A DNA stretch of 64,000 nt from an uncultured Alphaproteobacteria bacterium (GCA_903860975.1 CAIOSI010000034.1:1-64000); one strand, 5' to 3'; shown: positions 34,035-43,994, counted from the stretch's first letter. Numbers and translations: made by a program. Notes: generated from the sequence alone by a model not told the origin.

Positions 34035-34168
34035 GACGTGTTCGCTGAACTCTAGGGACCAGGTGGAATAGGCCCGGGGGGAAGCAGAAATATTTCGCTT
34101 AGGAGCTAAACCCTGAAAATGGGCCGCGCGGTCAATTTTACGGTGCGACCATGCGTCGTGGCTCCGGT

Positions 34169-35224
34169 TTACTTGCCCACAACCAGGATCGAAAAAGAGT
34201 CGGGCACCATCGGGCCGCGCCGGGGGCGGCCTGGAGGGCCAACTTGGGCAGCGGGTTGCGGCGTCGCGGGCGGCGGACCGAACTGCGCGGTGATCAGCAC
34301 GACGTGGCCTGTCTTGGTATCTAAGGTGAGCGTTTTCGCGCCGAGCTTGGTTTCGACGGTCTGTTCCAACGCAAAGCGGGTGGGGCTCAGTTCCTTGATG
34401 ATGGTGAGCGTGCCATCGCCCTGCGAACTGAATGCTTCCTTCGTCGCGGGGTTGAACGCGGCACCGTCGACGCCGACGCCGATGGGCAGGACCTGCAGTA
34501 TCTTGCCAGTATCGGAGTTGATCATCGCCATGACCGCAGGATTGCGGCAGGCGGCGAACAGGACGTGGGTCTTAATGTCCAGGGCCAACCCGGCTGGTGT
34601 GCCGCACTTGCCTTCCAGGCTGAACCTGGCTGAGACGCTCATGGTCTTGGTGTCGACCACGGCGATCTGATCTTTGTCCTCAACATCGACGAAGAGATGG
34701 CCTTTGCCGTCGGTGACGGCCTGTTCTGGAGCGCCGCCGATGTCTACCGTTCCGATGACCGAGCCGTCCACAGCGTCGATGGCCGTCACGTTGGGCGCGA
34801 TATGGCTCAGGATGAAGATTCGCTGGCTGACCGCGTCTGCCAAAATGCCATCAGGGTAGCCTTGCACCTCGATGGTTTTGATCGGCGTAAGTGTCCTGGC
34901 GTCCCACATGGCGATGGGCTTGCTTGACGAAAAACCGTGCCCGGACTTGGCGTCGACCGCAGCGCCATGACCATTGACCCCGGCGATTAGACCAACCGGG
35001 GCGAAGGTGTCGAGATCGAAGACCGCAATGCGCGCCGTCGAACCACTACGTGGAACATAGAGCCGGCGATTGGCCACGTCGGCGTACACGTAGTCAAAAC
35101 CGCCGTCGCCCCCGGCCTTTTCGGCCTTAAGCACCTTGTAGGATCCGACCAATGGGGGCTGTGCGTGCGCCAAAGATGCGCTCAAGGCGACGGCAAGGGC
35201 CAGGGCTGTCAGTCGCGGGCGCAT
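34169..35224 (-). CDS. Exported beta-propeller protein (YncE/YVTN-like)
   Basis: ATG 35224 is chosen because GAAAGG lies seven bases upstream and the product then starts with a signal peptide (MRPRLTALALAVALSASLAH). The 351-residue protein is a series of about seven beta-propeller blades with the recurring pattern of variable, then value, then time-label, for example YADVANRRLYVPRSGSTARI, LADAVSQRIFILSHIAPN and TDGKGHLFVDVEDKDQIAV. The C-terminus is proline-rich (GPPPATPQPAAQVGPPGRP). Ligand unknown. It is divergent from the secreted protein at 35403. Confidence 0.8.
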   Translation of the reverse strand: MRPRLTALALAVALSASLAHAQPPLVGSYKVLKAEKAGGDGGFDYVYADVANRRLYVPRSGSTARIAVFDLDTFAPVGLIAGVNGHGAAVDAKSGHGFSSSKPIAMWDARTLTPIKTIEVQGYPDGILADAVSQRIFILSHIAPNVTAIDAVDGSVIGTVDIGGAPEQAVTDGKGHLFVDVEDKDQIAVVDTKTMSVSARFSLEGKCGTPAGLALDIKTHVLFAACRNPAVMAMINSDTGKILQVLPIGVGVDGAAFNPATKEAFSSQGDGTLTIIKELSPTRFALEQTVETKLGAKTLTLDTKTGHVVLITAQFGPPPATPQPAAQVGPPGRPRRGPMVPDSFSILVVGK

Positions 35225-35402
35225 GAAGGGCCTTTCGTTAAGGGTTCGAAATCGCATCCGTCCGGGGGGCGAGCTTGCAACCCGTTCGTGACAATCGCCA
35301 TCGCCATCGCCAACGCAACTGCCATAACGTTCTGGGCCGGTTATGGAACAGTGGTAATATGACCGCAGGATCAAGCTAAGAATCCAATCGGGAGCCTAAG
35401 CC

Positions 35403-36488
35403 ATGCGACGTATCCTCATTCTGGCGCTCGGAACTGCCCTTTGCTCAGCGGGCCTGGCGCTCGCCGCGCCGGCTAAGGCGCCCGTCGACCCCACCATCGC
35501 GCAGCCGGGCTGGGTGACGCCCAAGACCGCGTTCGGTCAGCCCGACCTTTCTGGTTACTGGTCCAACGCGACCATGACGCCGCTGACCCGCAACACGAAG
35601 CTCACCGATAAGGCGACACTGTCTCCGTTGGAGGCACGCGCCGCGGAGAAGGTCTGGGGTGATGCCCTGGCCGCAGCTGATAGTCCGACCGACGCCAATG
35701 CGACCGCGCCGAGCGCGCAGGAAAAGGCCACCCAGGAAAAGCTGTTCGCCCTTCGTCCCGACTTCGCCGCAGCGGGCGGCGACGTGGGAGGCTACAACGT
35801 CTTCTGGATCGATCCAGGCACTCACGTCATGGAGGTCAACGGCCAGTTCCGCAGCTCTATCCTGACGACGCCGAACGGCCAGCCCCCGGCGCGAAGGGCG
35901 GGCGTGGCGGGTGCTGGTGGTTTCCCGCGCGACATCTATGACAGCTATGAGAACCGCGGGGTCGGCGAGCGTTGTATCATGGGCTTCGGCCGCAACGCCG
36001 GCCCGCCGATGCTGCCGAACGGCTACTACAACAACGACTATTACATCATCCAGACGCCGGACTCGGTGGCGATCCAGGTGGAGATGATCCAAGATACACG
36101 CATCGTTCGGTTGAAGGGGGGGCACCGTACAGACGGGTTGCGAACTTGGATGGGCGATAGCATTGGTCACTTCGAGGGCGACACCCTGGTGGTCGAGACC
36201 ACCAACTTCCCTGAGCAGCAAGGCTTCATGGGGTCTTGGAAGCATCTAAAAGTCACCGAGCGTTTTACTCGCGTTTCGCCCAGCCGGCTCAACTACCAGT
36301 TCCAGATCGAAGACCCCGATACCTGGGACAAACCCTGGGGCGGTGAGTACGATTTCGCCCCGATGCATGGCATCGTCTATGAGTATGCGTGCCATGAGGG
36401 AAACTATGCGTTGCCTTCGATCTTGGCGGGCGCGCGCCGCAAGGAGCAAGAAGCGGCTGGGGTAGCCGCGAAGTCCGGCGGGAATTAA
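35403..36488 (+). CDS. Exported protein of unknown function
   Basis: A 361-residue protein with a clear signal peptide (MRRILILALGTALCSAGLAL). The mature part contains FGQPDLSGYWSNATMTPLTR near its start, ERCIMGFGRNAGPPMLPNGY, DSIGHFEGDTLVVETTNF and near the end FQIEDPDTWDKPWGGEYDF, followed by YEYACHEGNYALPSIL. These motifs recur in a family of secreted proteins common in sphingomonads, caulobacters and acidobacteria whose role is unknown. Conserved Cys, His and Glu near the C-terminus may bind a ligand. The secreted beta-propeller is divergently transcribed. Confidence 0.75.
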   Translation: MRRILILALGTALCSAGLALAAPAKAPVDPTIAQPGWVTPKTAFGQPDLSGYWSNATMTPLTRNTKLTDKATLSPLEARAAEKVWGDALAAADSPTDANATAPSAQEKATQEKLFALRPDFAAAGGDVGGYNVFWIDPGTHVMEVNGQFRSSILTTPNGQPPARRAGVAGAGGFPRDIYDSYENRGVGERCIMGFGRNAGPPMLPNGYYNNDYYIIQTPDSVAIQVEMIQDTRIVRLKGGHRTDGLRTWMGDSIGHFEGDTLVVETTNFPEQQGFMGSWKHLKVTERFTRVSPSRLNYQFQIEDPDTWDKPWGGEYDFAPMHGIVYEYACHEGNYALPSILAGARRKEQEAAGVAAKSGGN

Positions 36489-36763
36489 AAAGCGGTCTTC
36501 GGGCGTGGCGAGGTGGCGCGGCGAGACCCCGCCGGCATACGGCTGCTGACGTGCTGGATGTCGCAGATTTCGCCGTCTGTTGCCGGTGGGTCGAAATTCG
36601 ACAGGGTCTTGATGCTGCGGCAAATGGGGAGGCTGAAGCTTCGTGTGGATGCGCCCTCGATCGCTGGCTGAGGTCCTGGCGTTGGGCGAAGGCTGCGAGG
36701 GACTGGCGATCCGAGACGGCCTCGCGCTTGCCTCGGCATCTCCAATCCGTCATATCCCCGCGC
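36489..36763. other. Leader region before the SRP RNA
   Basis: About 275 bp between the secreted-protein gene and the SRP RNA. I see no credible gene. It should hold the promoter for the SRP RNA and possibly for dnaX. Confidence 0.4.
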
Positions 36764-36857
36764 GGAGATCGGCGGCGGGCGGGCGCTTCGCCAACCTGGT
36801 CAGGGCCGGAAGGCAGCAGCCACAACGAATTCCGTTCCGGGTCGCCGTTCGGTCTCC
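36764..36857 (+). ncRNA. ffs: Signal recognition particle RNA (4.5S RNA)
   Basis: The sequence around 36793-36826 carries the SRP RNA domain IV signature (ACCTGGTCAGGGCCGGAAGG, then CAGCAGCCAC). This is the symmetric and asymmetric loops bound by Ffh plus the GGAA-type tetraloop. Flanking arms can pair: GGAGA (36764-36768) with TCTCC (36853-36857) and the G/C-rich strands inside. This gives a hairpin of about 94 nt, normal for an alphaproteobacterial SRP RNA. Position directly upstream of dnaX is the usual one. The ends are set by pairing and may be off by a few bases. Confidence 0.92.
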
Positions 36858-37015
36858 ACTTCTCCTCTTCGCGTTTTGGTCCTGCTTTTACGAGCGCAGA
36901 TCTCGAGGCGCAGGCACCCAAGCTACGGTCAAGCGCTCCAGGTCGTGTTCTTTCTTGTGAGCATTCGCCTTCTTCAAAGGCTTTCTCCTTTGCTGCACGA
37001 GGGACCTCCTCTTAG

Positions 37016-38830
37016 ATGGTGTCCATGGCCGATGAGGACGATCTTGCGCCGCGTGACGAGACTGAGGGCATGGCCGAAGGGCCGCCTTCGATCGACATGT
37101 TCGGCGCGGCTCCAGCGCCGACGCTGAGCGACGACGCCTCGGCGGCCTATACGGTCATTGCGCGAAAGTACCGGCCCAAGACCTTTGACGACCTCTATGG
37201 CCAGGAGGCCATGGTACGCACGCTGAAGAACGCGTTTGCTTCAGGTCGGATTGCGCATGCCTTCATGCTTACCGGCGTGCGCGGCGTGGGGAAGACCACG
37301 ACAGCGCGGTTACTGGCGCGGGCCCTGAACTATGAGAGCGATTCAGTCCACGGACCGACGCTCGACCTGTCGGTAGAGGGCGTCCACTGCAAGTCGATCG
37401 TCGAGGGCCGGCATATGGATGTGCTGGAACTCGATGCCGCCTCGCGGACCAAGGTCGACGAAATGCGCGAGCTGCTGGACGGCGTTCGCTATGCGCCGAC
37501 GTCTGCGCGCTATAAAGTCTACATCATTGACGAAGTGCACATGTTGTCGACGCAGTCGTTCAACGCGCTCCTGAAGACGCTCGAAGAGCCTCCGCCGCAC
37601 GCCAAATTCATCTTCGCCACCACTGAAATCCGCAAGGTGCCAGTGACAATCCTTTCGCGAACCCAACGGTTTGATCTGCGGCGCGTCGAGCCTGAGGTGA
37701 TCGTCAAGAATCTGGAGATGATCTCTGAGGCTGAAGGCGCGCGGGTTGAGGCCGATGGCCTCATGCTGATCGCGCGGGCCGCCGAGGGGTCGGTGCGCGA
37801 CGCCCAGTCAATGCTCGATCAGGCCATCGTCCAGGCTGAGCCAGGTCAGACGGTCACAGCGGCGACGATCCGCGACATGCTGGGGCTCGCCGATCGGGCG
37901 CAGACGATTTCCTTGTTCGAGCAGGTGATGCGCGGTGAGGCTGGGCCGGCGATCGAGACGTTCCGCACCCTTTACGGTTACGGTGCCAATCCCGACCAAG
38001 TGATGCTCGATCTGCTTGATCACTGCCACGGGGCGTCGGTCGCCAAGGCGATCGGGCCGCAGGCGCTGATCATGCCTAAGGAACAGTCGGCAAGGTTGGC
38101 GGCCATTGGGTCGGCGATCTCAGCCGGGACGCTTTCGCGGCTCTGGCAGCTCACGCTTAAGGCTTATGAGGAAGTGCGCCGCGCGCCCGATGCTGCGGCG
38201 GCAGCCGACATGGCGCTGATCCGATTGGCCTACGCGGCAGACTTGCCGGGCCCGGAGGAGGCGCTGAAGCGGCTTTCTGCATCACCGGAGGCTTCGCAAA
38301 TCGAGGCTCCTGGCGGACCCCCGGGCGGTGGTTCGGCAATGTCGAGCGGTGGTGGGACGAGCGTGGCGCGGGGCTTTGCTGCGCCGCTACCGCAACCGAC
38401 GACGGCGCCCGTCGCGGTGCTCAGCACGTTCGAGGAGATGCTGGCGCTTATTGACCGCAAGCGTGACATATCACTGAAGCTGGACGTGGAGCGGTTCGTC
38501 CGACCGATCAGCTTCCGCCCCGGGGCGATCGAATACGAGGCCGCGCCCGGCGCGCCTGTGAACCTCGCCCAGCGGCTGGTAGGCCGGCTGAAGGAATGGA
38601 CCGGTGAACGTTGGCTGATCGCCGCACAGGGTGGCGGTGGCGCAGAGAGCCTGTGGGAACGCCAGAAGCGCGAGGAGCGAGAGGTCCGCGCCCAGATCGA
38701 GCAGGATCCCTTCGTGCTGTCGGTGATGGCAACCTTTCCCGGCGCCGAGATCGTTGGCATTCGCACCCTCCCGCAGGTCGAGGCGGCGGAGGGGGTTGCG
38801 ACCGAAGCGGAGGACGATGATGAGGATTAG
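37016..38830 (+). CDS. dnaX: DNA polymerase III subunit gamma/tau
   Basis: The clamp-loader ATPase. The 604-residue protein has Walker A GVRGVGKT (87-94), the DEVH Walker B (172-175), the SRTQRFDLRR sensor region and a C-terminal tau part after a Gly/Pro-rich linker (about residues 430-460). The zinc module between the first strands normally has four cysteines; here only C125 (VEGVHCKSIVEGRH) remains, so zinc is probably not bound. No A-rich slippery heptamer was noticed, so gamma formation by frameshift is not predicted. It follows the SRP RNA and precedes ybaB and recR, the standard order. Confidence 0.96.
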   Translation: MVSMADEDDLAPRDETEGMAEGPPSIDMFGAAPAPTLSDDASAAYTVIARKYRPKTFDDLYGQEAMVRTLKNAFASGRIAHAFMLTGVRGVGKTTTARLLARALNYESDSVHGPTLDLSVEGVHCKSIVEGRHMDVLELDAASRTKVDEMRELLDGVRYAPTSARYKVYIIDEVHMLSTQSFNALLKTLEEPPPHAKFIFATTEIRKVPVTILSRTQRFDLRRVEPEVIVKNLEMISEAEGARVEADGLMLIARAAEGSVRDAQSMLDQAIVQAEPGQTVTAATIRDMLGLADRAQTISLFEQVMRGEAGPAIETFRTLYGYGANPDQVMLDLLDHCHGASVAKAIGPQALIMPKEQSARLAAIGSAISAGTLSRLWQLTLKAYEEVRRAPDAAAAADMALIRLAYAADLPGPEEALKRLSASPEASQIEAPGGPPGGGSAMSSGGGTSVARGFAAPLPQPTTAPVAVLSTFEEMLALIDRKRDISLKLDVERFVRPISFRPGAIEYEAAPGAPVNLAQRLVGRLKEWTGERWLIAAQGGGGAESLWERQKREEREVRAQIEQDPFVLSVMATFPGAEIVGIRTLPQVEAAEGVATEAEDDDED

Positions 38831-38917
38831 ACTGTGCTTTGCCACCGAGCCCGCTCAGCTGCCGGTGGTCCAGACCAACCTATCTGGGACGATGAGGCTT
38901 CGGGAGCCGCGAGCCAA

Positions 38918-39238
38918 ATGAAGGACCTCTCATCGCTGATGAAGCAGGCTCAGGCCATGCAGGAGAAGGTGGGCCAAGCCCAGTCCGAGTTGGAATCGTT
39001 GGTGCTGCTGGGCCAGGCCGGCGACGGGCTGGTGAAGGTCACGCTGAAGGGCACGGGCCAAATCATTCGCGTCGACATAGACGACAGCCTAATGAGGCCT
39101 GGCGAGGCGGAGCTGGTCGGCGATCTGGTTGCGGCCGCTCACGCTGACGCCAAGCGACATCTAGATGCCCGCTCCGCCGAGTTGATGCGGAAGGCCGCTG
39201 GACCCCTGGCCGGGATGCCCGGCATGCCAAGGTTCTGA
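38918..39238 (+). CDS. ybaB: YbaB/EbfC nucleoid-associated protein
   Basis: ATG 38918 ([19 protein letters not shown]) matches the family N-terminus; upstream frame is not conserved-looking. The 106-residue protein has the long first helix, a short sheet ([20 protein letters not shown]), a second helix and the Met/Pro-rich end [12 protein letters not shown]. It dimerises and binds DNA. The gene lies between dnaX and recR, one base before recR, so it is co-transcribed and probably coupled. Confidence 0.94.
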   Translation: MKDLSSLMKQAQAMQEKVGQAQSELESLVLLGQAGDGLVKVTLKGTGQIIRVDIDDSLMRPGEAELVGDLVAAAHADAKRHLDARSAELMRKAAGPLAGMPGMPRF

Positions 39239-39239
39239 T

Positions 39240-39842
39240 TTGACAGCGTCTGCAGGACCCGAGATCGAGCGGCTTATCAGCTTGCTGGCCAAGTTGCCGG
39301 GCCTTGGCCAGAGGTCGGCTAGGCGCGCGGCTTTGGCGTTGTTGAAAAAGCGCGAACAGTTGCTGACCCCATTGGCCGACGCCATGACCGAGGCCGCAGC
39401 GCGGGTGAAAATCTGCACGACCTGCGGCTCACTGGATACGCAAGACCCCTGCGCCGTCTGTTGCGACGCGAGCCGCGATCCGACGTTGATTTGCGTCGTC
39501 GAGGAGGTGGGTGCGCTTTGGGCCATGGAACGGGCGAGCGCCTTTCGCGGGCGCTATCACGTGCTGGGGGGGTTGTTGTCAGCGCTAGACGGTGTCGGGC
39601 CGGACGCACTTCGCGTAAGTAGCCTTGTCGGTAGGGCGTCCGGTGGCGAGGTGCGTGAAGTCGTCTTGGCCTTGCCGGCCACCGTCGATGGTCAAACCAC
39701 AGCCCATTACCTCGCTGACCGGTTGGCTGGCGCCGAGGTCTCGGTCACCATGCTGGCCCGCGGCGTGCCGGTTGGCGGTGAGCTGGATTGGCTAGACGAC
39801 GGGACGATCGCCCAGGCGATGCGGGCGCGACGGCCGGCTTAG
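39240..39842 (+). CDS. recR: Recombination protein RecR
   Basis: Part of the RecFOR pathway loading RecA on gaps. The start is TTG 39240, directly after the ybaB stop. The 200-residue protein has the N-terminal helix-hairpin-helix ([19 protein letters not shown]), a zinc finger (C59, C62, C71, C74) and a Toprim domain ([20 protein letters not shown]). The C-terminal [20 protein letters not shown] segment is typical. All metal ligands are intact. Confidence 0.96.
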   Translation: MTASAGPEIERLISLLAKLPGLGQRSARRAALALLKKREQLLTPLADAMTEAAARVKICTTCGSLDTQDPCAVCCDASRDPTLICVVEEVGALWAMERASAFRGRYHVLGGLLSALDGVGPDALRVSSLVGRASGGEVREVVLALPATVDGQTTAHYLADRLAGAEVSVTMLARGVPVGGELDWLDDGTIAQAMRARRPA

Positions 39843-39995
39843 ACGACAGACGTCGCATCACATTCTCGAGCGCGACCTCTCTGATCGAAGCGGATTATCG
39901 AGCGTTTTCACCTTCAGCTCGGATCCCTCGGGCGACCCCTTGGGGCAAAGGTCTTGGGGATGGCTGCGACTCGCGGCTTCCGCTAAGAACGCAAC

Positions 39996-41213
39996 ATGAA
40001 CGGGTCACTTATCGCTGCGCTCGCCTTTGGACTGATTGCGATCGGAGCAATCGCCTGGGCGATTAAGGAGCGGATGCGGGCTGCTGAGGCCGAGCTCCGC
40101 GTCGAGATGCTGCGCGAGCAGGCGAACCTTGTCAGCGCCCAGGTGGCCCAGTCGGCGACCGGCGTAGCCGAGGCTATCCTCAAAAAGAACGACGAGGCGC
40201 AGCATACTCGCGAACAACTGGCCCAGGCCAGGCTCGAAGCCCAACTGAAGCCCGTGGCGGAAAGCTTGCAGAAATTCCAGGAACATGTCGCGCTCGTCGA
40301 GAAAGTCCGGGTCGAGGAAACCGGTGGCCTGAAGGAACAGATCGCAGCGTTGCTGCTGGCCTCGACAGCGACCCAGGACGAGGCACGCAAACTTTCTTCG
40401 GCGCTGCGGCGGGGTGCAGGCGTGCAGGGGCGTTGGGGCGAGCAGACCTTGCGCAATGTTCTGGAGGCCGCGGGTCTTTCGCACCGCTACGATTTCGACG
40501 AACAGGCCTCAACCGACACTGAAGAGGGCCGCAGGCGTCCAGATGTGACGGTCAGGTTGCCCGGAGGCGGTGTGTTCGTCATCGACTCCAAGTGCTCGCT
40601 AAATGCTTTTCTGGACTTACAGGAAGCGACGGACGAGGCGGGCCGCGAGGCGGCGGGCCTGCGCCATGTGCAGAGCGTCAGGGCTCACGTTCAGGGGCTA
40701 TCGGCCAAGGCCTATTGGGATCAATTCGACAGATCTCCAGATTTCGTCGCGATGTTCGTGCCGCTTGACAGCGCCATGGCTGCGGCGCTCGACCGCGCTC
40801 CGGACCTGATGACCGAGGCCATGGACAAGCGTGTCGTGGTCGTGACCCCCACCACGCTCTTTGCGCTCTGCAAGGCGGTCGTCTACGGCTGGCGGGTCGA
40901 GGAGCAGGCGGCCAACGCCCAAAAGATCGCCGAGTTGGGGCGTGAGCTCTACAAGCGCATAGCCGTCATGGGGGGCCATGCCGGCGCGATGGGTAAAGCG
41001 CTGGAAGCGGCGGTCGGCAAGTACAACCAGTTCGTAGGTTCGCTGGAGACTCAAGTCCTGACCCAGGCGCGCCGCTTCGAGGAGCTCAAGGTCGACCACG
41101 AGGGCAGGAATGTCGACCCGCTGGAACCCTTGAGCACCGCGATACGCCCTATGAACAAGCTTGCGCCCGAGACCCCGGCGCAGGTTCGGCTGGTGACTGG
41201 CGAGGAGTCTTGA
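39996..41213 (+). CDS. rmuC: DNA recombination protein RmuC homologue
   Basis: A 405-residue protein with one N-terminal membrane anchor (residues 5-23), a coiled coil to about 140, and the RmuC nuclease-like domain. Domain motifs are GAGVQGRWGEQTLRNVLEAA, FVIDSKCSLNAFLDL and VVVTPTTLFALCKAVVYGWR. RmuC limits inversions at short repeats, by a still unclear mechanism. It lies in the recR-def interval on the same strand. Confidence 0.93.
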   Translation: MNGSLIAALAFGLIAIGAIAWAIKERMRAAEAELRVEMLREQANLVSAQVAQSATGVAEAILKKNDEAQHTREQLAQARLEAQLKPVAESLQKFQEHVALVEKVRVEETGGLKEQIAALLLASTATQDEARKLSSALRRGAGVQGRWGEQTLRNVLEAAGLSHRYDFDEQASTDTEEGRRRPDVTVRLPGGGVFVIDSKCSLNAFLDLQEATDEAGREAAGLRHVQSVRAHVQGLSAKAYWDQFDRSPDFVAMFVPLDSAMAAALDRAPDLMTEAMDKRVVVVTPTTLFALCKAVVYGWRVEEQAANAQKIAELGRELYKRIAVMGGHAGAMGKALEAAVGKYNQFVGSLETQVLTQARRFEELKVDHEGRNVDPLEPLSTAIRPMNKLAPETPAQVRLVTGEES

Positions 41214-41264
41214 GGCCATTCGCCCACCTTGACGCTCGGGTATTGCGCCCCTAACTCCCGGGCC

Positions 41265-41774
41265 ATGGCCTTGAGAAATATCCTCGTCGTTCCCGATCCG
41301 ATCCTGAAGAAGGTCTCGGCGTCCGTCGCGGTGGTCGATGACGAACTCCGCGCGCTGATGGATGATATGCTCGAGACCATGTACGCCGCGCCCGGTATTG
41401 GGCTGGCGGCTATTCAGGTTGGAATCCCCAAGCGTGTGATCGTCATGGATCTCGCCCGGGAGAGCGAGGAGCCTGCGCCGCGCTATTTCGTAAATCCGGA
41501 GATCCTCTGGGCGTCGGATGAGACCGCGCCCTACGAAGAGGGCTGCTTATCGGTGCCGGAAATTTACGACGAGGTCGAACGGCCCGCCCAAGTCAAACTG
41601 CGCTACTTAAACTACCAGGGCGAGACGGTTGAGGAAGCTGCCGAGGGTCTGTTCGCCGTCTGCATCCAACACGAGATGGATCATCTGGAAGGCGTCCTAT
41701 TCATCGACCACCTGTCGCGACTGAAGCGCGAGCAGGCGGTCAAGAAGGTCAAGAAACAGGCAAGGGCGGCCTGA
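41265..41774 (+). CDS. def: Peptide deformylase
   Basis: Removes the formyl group from nascent proteins. ATG 41265 ([19 protein letters not shown]) matches the family start; a TTG 36 bp upstream is unlikely. The 169-residue enzyme has all three motifs: GIGLAAIQ (44-51), EGCLS with C94, and HEMDH with H136 and H140, together binding the catalytic iron. A lipoprotein gene on the other strand separates it from fmt, its usual neighbour. Confidence 0.96.
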   Translation: MALRNILVVPDPILKKVSASVAVVDDELRALMDDMLETMYAAPGIGLAAIQVGIPKRVIVMDLARESEEPAPRYFVNPEILWASDETAPYEEGCLSVPEIYDEVERPAQVKLRYLNYQGETVEEAAEGLFAVCIQHEMDHLEGVLFIDHLSRLKREQAVKKVKKQARAA

Positions 41775-41779
41775 GCCTT

Positions 41780-42130
41780 CTATTTTTTTGTTGCGGCGTC
41801 GGTGGCTTTTTTGATGGTCGCATCGGTCTTGTCGCCAGCCGCCTTCGCGCCAGATTTCATGTCCTCGCCGGCTTTCGCCGCGCCCGCTTTCAGCTGATCT
41901 CCCGCCTTTTCTGCGGCGACCTTGGTTGAGGCAGCGGCCTCAGTTGCGCCCTGCTTGATATCTGAGCCCAGGTCCTTCATGGCGGGCGCGCCGGCCACGT
42001 CCTTGGCTGCGGCACCGACGTCCGACCCTATGGCTTTCAGGTCCTGACCAGTTTTTTCCTGGGTGGGCTTGGAGCAGGCGGCCACCGCTAGCCAAATCCC
42101 AAGGACAATCGCGAGGTGGGAGTTGCGCAT
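41780..42130 (-). CDS. Predicted lipoprotein with Ala/Lys-rich repetitive helix
   Basis: A 116-residue product with a lipobox (VLGIWLAVAAC, Cys19). A low-complexity helical tail follows, built of imperfect 11-residue-like units such as DQLKAGAAKAGEDMKSGAKA, as in LEA-like or apolipoprotein-like proteins. Long amphipathic helices of this kind are surface or stress associated. Function unknown. It is inserted on the opposite strand between def and fmt, and is divergent from fmt. Confidence 0.75.
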   Translation of the reverse strand: MRNSHLAIVLGIWLAVAACSKPTQEKTGQDLKAIGSDVGAAAKDVAGAPAMKDLGSDIKQGATEAAASTKVAAEKAGDQLKAGAAKAGEDMKSGAKAAGDKTDATIKKATDAATKK

Positions 42131-42242
42131 GCCAGGTTCCTTCGAGACGTCATTAACGAACGCTTAACGATCGCAGACGTTCCTCTTAGCTGAACAGACC
42201 GGCCTTTGCGCGTCTCTTCCCCCGCAGGTAGAAGCAGGTCTG

Positions 42243-43169
42243 ATGCGCATCGCCTTTCTTGGAACTCCTGATTTCGCGCTGGCCGCCTTACGGCGGTTGA
42301 TCGCCGCTGGGCAGGAGATCGCCTGCGTCTATTCACAGCCACCTGCGCCGCGCGGCCGGGGTCAAACGTTGCAGCCATCGCCGGTGCACGCCTATGCCCT
42401 GGAGCATGGCTTGATCGTACGAACGCCTGCCTCCATGCGAGATCCTGGCGAGATTTTCGCCTTCCAGGGGCTGGAGCTGGATGCTGCGGTCGTCGTGGCG
42501 TTCGGCCAAATCCTGCCGTCTGAGGTGATCGAGGCACCACTCTTGGGAACGTTCAATCTGCACGGCTCGCTGCTTCCGCGCTGGCGCGGCGCGGCCCCGA
42601 TCCAACGGGCCGTGATGGCTGGAGATCTGCTGACCGGCGTAGAGGTCATGCGCCTGACCGAAGGTCTGGACGAGGGGCCGGTATTGGCCTCCCAGAGCCT
42701 GCGGATAGGGCCCCAGGACACAGCAGGGACGGTGCACGACCGCATGGCCGTGATTGGCGCGGAGCTGCTCGCATGCACCTTGCCGCTGATCGAACAAGGA
42801 CTGGCGATCGAAACGCCGCAACCTGAAAGCGGCGTCACCTACGCCAAGAAGATTCGACCCAAGGAAGCGCGGATAGACTGGACAAAGCCCGGCGCTGAGA
42901 TCGACTTTAAAATCCGCGGTCTTTCGCCCTTCCCAGGCGCTTGGTTCCAACTGCAGACTGACAAGGGCCCTGTGCGGGTGAAGGCCTTGCTGTCGGTGTT
43001 TGAAAATGCCGATGGTCCGGCAGGCGAGGTGCTGGACGATCGTTTGTTGATCGGCGCTGGTGCCGGAGCGGTGAGGCTATTGCGTGTGCAACGCGAGGGC
43101 AGGGGGCCACAGGACGCCGAAACGTTCCTGCGCGGCACCTCTGTGGCCCGTGGCATGAAACTCAGCTGA
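42243..43169 (+). CDS. fmt: Methionyl-tRNA formyltransferase
   Basis: Formylates initiator Met-tRNA with 10-formyl-THF. The 308-residue protein begins [20 protein letters not shown]. The catalytic domain has [20 protein letters not shown] (Asn, His and the SLLPRWRG loop) and a C-terminal OB-like domain ([20 protein letters not shown]). Its stop overlaps the ATG of truA by one base. Confidence 0.96.
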   Translation: MRIAFLGTPDFALAALRRLIAAGQEIACVYSQPPAPRGRGQTLQPSPVHAYALEHGLIVRTPASMRDPGEIFAFQGLELDAAVVVAFGQILPSEVIEAPLLGTFNLHGSLLPRWRGAAPIQRAVMAGDLLTGVEVMRLTEGLDEGPVLASQSLRIGPQDTAGTVHDRMAVIGAELLACTLPLIEQGLAIETPQPESGVTYAKKIRPKEARIDWTKPGAEIDFKIRGLSPFPGAWFQLQTDKGPVRVKALLSVFENADGPAGEVLDDRLLIGAGAGAVRLLRVQREGRGPQDAETFLRGTSVARGMKLS

Positions 43170-43921
43170 TGCCTCGCTACAGGCTTCTGCTGGAGTACGA
43201 TGGTGGACCGTACAATGGCTTCCAGGCCCAGGCCGATCAGCCGACCATCCAGGGATCTCTGGAACGCGCTGTAAGGGCCTTCTGCGGCGAGGCGGTGCGC
43301 GTTCACGCCGCTGGACGCACCGACACGGGCGTGCACGCCACCGGACAAGTCGCGCACATCGACCTTCAAAAGGATTGGCCGGCTGAGACAGTCCGAAACG
43401 CGCTCAACGCTCACCTGCGGCCCGAACCGATCGTCGTACTGGACGCCCAGGTGGCAGCGGAGGGCTGGCACGCCAGGTTCGCCGCGACAGAGCGCCGCTA
43501 CCGCTACCGTATCCTCAATCGCCTAAGCCCGCCCGGACTTGAGCGGGGCCATGTCTGGCACGTGAAGACGCTCTTGGATGCAGATGTCATGCATATCGCG
43601 GCCCAGGCGCTGGTGGGCCTGCACGATTTCACCACCTTTCGTGACGTCGCCTGCCAAGCGAAGTCGCCGGTAAAGACCTTGGATGCAGCGACGGTTCGAC
43701 GCCAGGGTGAGGAGATCGTGCTGATCTTTGCGGCACGCTCATTTCTGCATCGCCAAGTCCGCTCCATGGTGGGTTCAATCGCCGAGGTCGGGTTAAGCCG
43801 CTGGACGACGGAGGACCTAAAGGCTGCGCTGGACGCCAAGGACCGCAAGGCCTGCGGCACGGTCGCACCGGCCGATGGGCTCTATCTGACGCAGGTACGT
43901 TACGAGGCCGATAGCGAATGA
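43169..43921 (+). CDS. truA: tRNA pseudouridine synthase A
   Basis: Makes pseudouridine 38-40 in tRNA anticodon arms. The 250-residue protein contains AAGRTDTGVHATGQ with catalytic D52, YRYRILNRLSPPGLERGHVW and RSFLHRQVRSMVGSIAEVG. It is coupled to fmt through a TGATG overlap. It converges with dapE. Confidence 0.96.
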   Translation: MPRYRLLLEYDGGPYNGFQAQADQPTIQGSLERAVRAFCGEAVRVHAAGRTDTGVHATGQVAHIDLQKDWPAETVRNALNAHLRPEPIVVLDAQVAAEGWHARFAATERRYRYRILNRLSPPGLERGHVWHVKTLLDADVMHIAAQALVGLHDFTTFRDVACQAKSPVKTLDAATVRRQGEEIVLIFAARSFLHRQVRSMVGSIAEVGLSRWTTEDLKAALDAKDRKACGTVAPADGLYLTQVRYEADSE

Positions 43922-43994
43922 TTGTCGCCAGAACCCTATTTCATGCCCATACAGCCCAACAGGCGATGGCCTTACCGGTATTTGTCACGGCCGC

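Noticed and set aside
35285-35322. Short repeat of CGCCAT units upstream of the beta-propeller gene
   Set aside because: Only three or four imperfect hexamers; too short and irregular for a repeat array or CRISPR.
41229-41264. Upstream TTG extension of peptide deformylase
   Set aside because: The added residues are not family-like, and ATG 41265 matches the conserved N-terminus.
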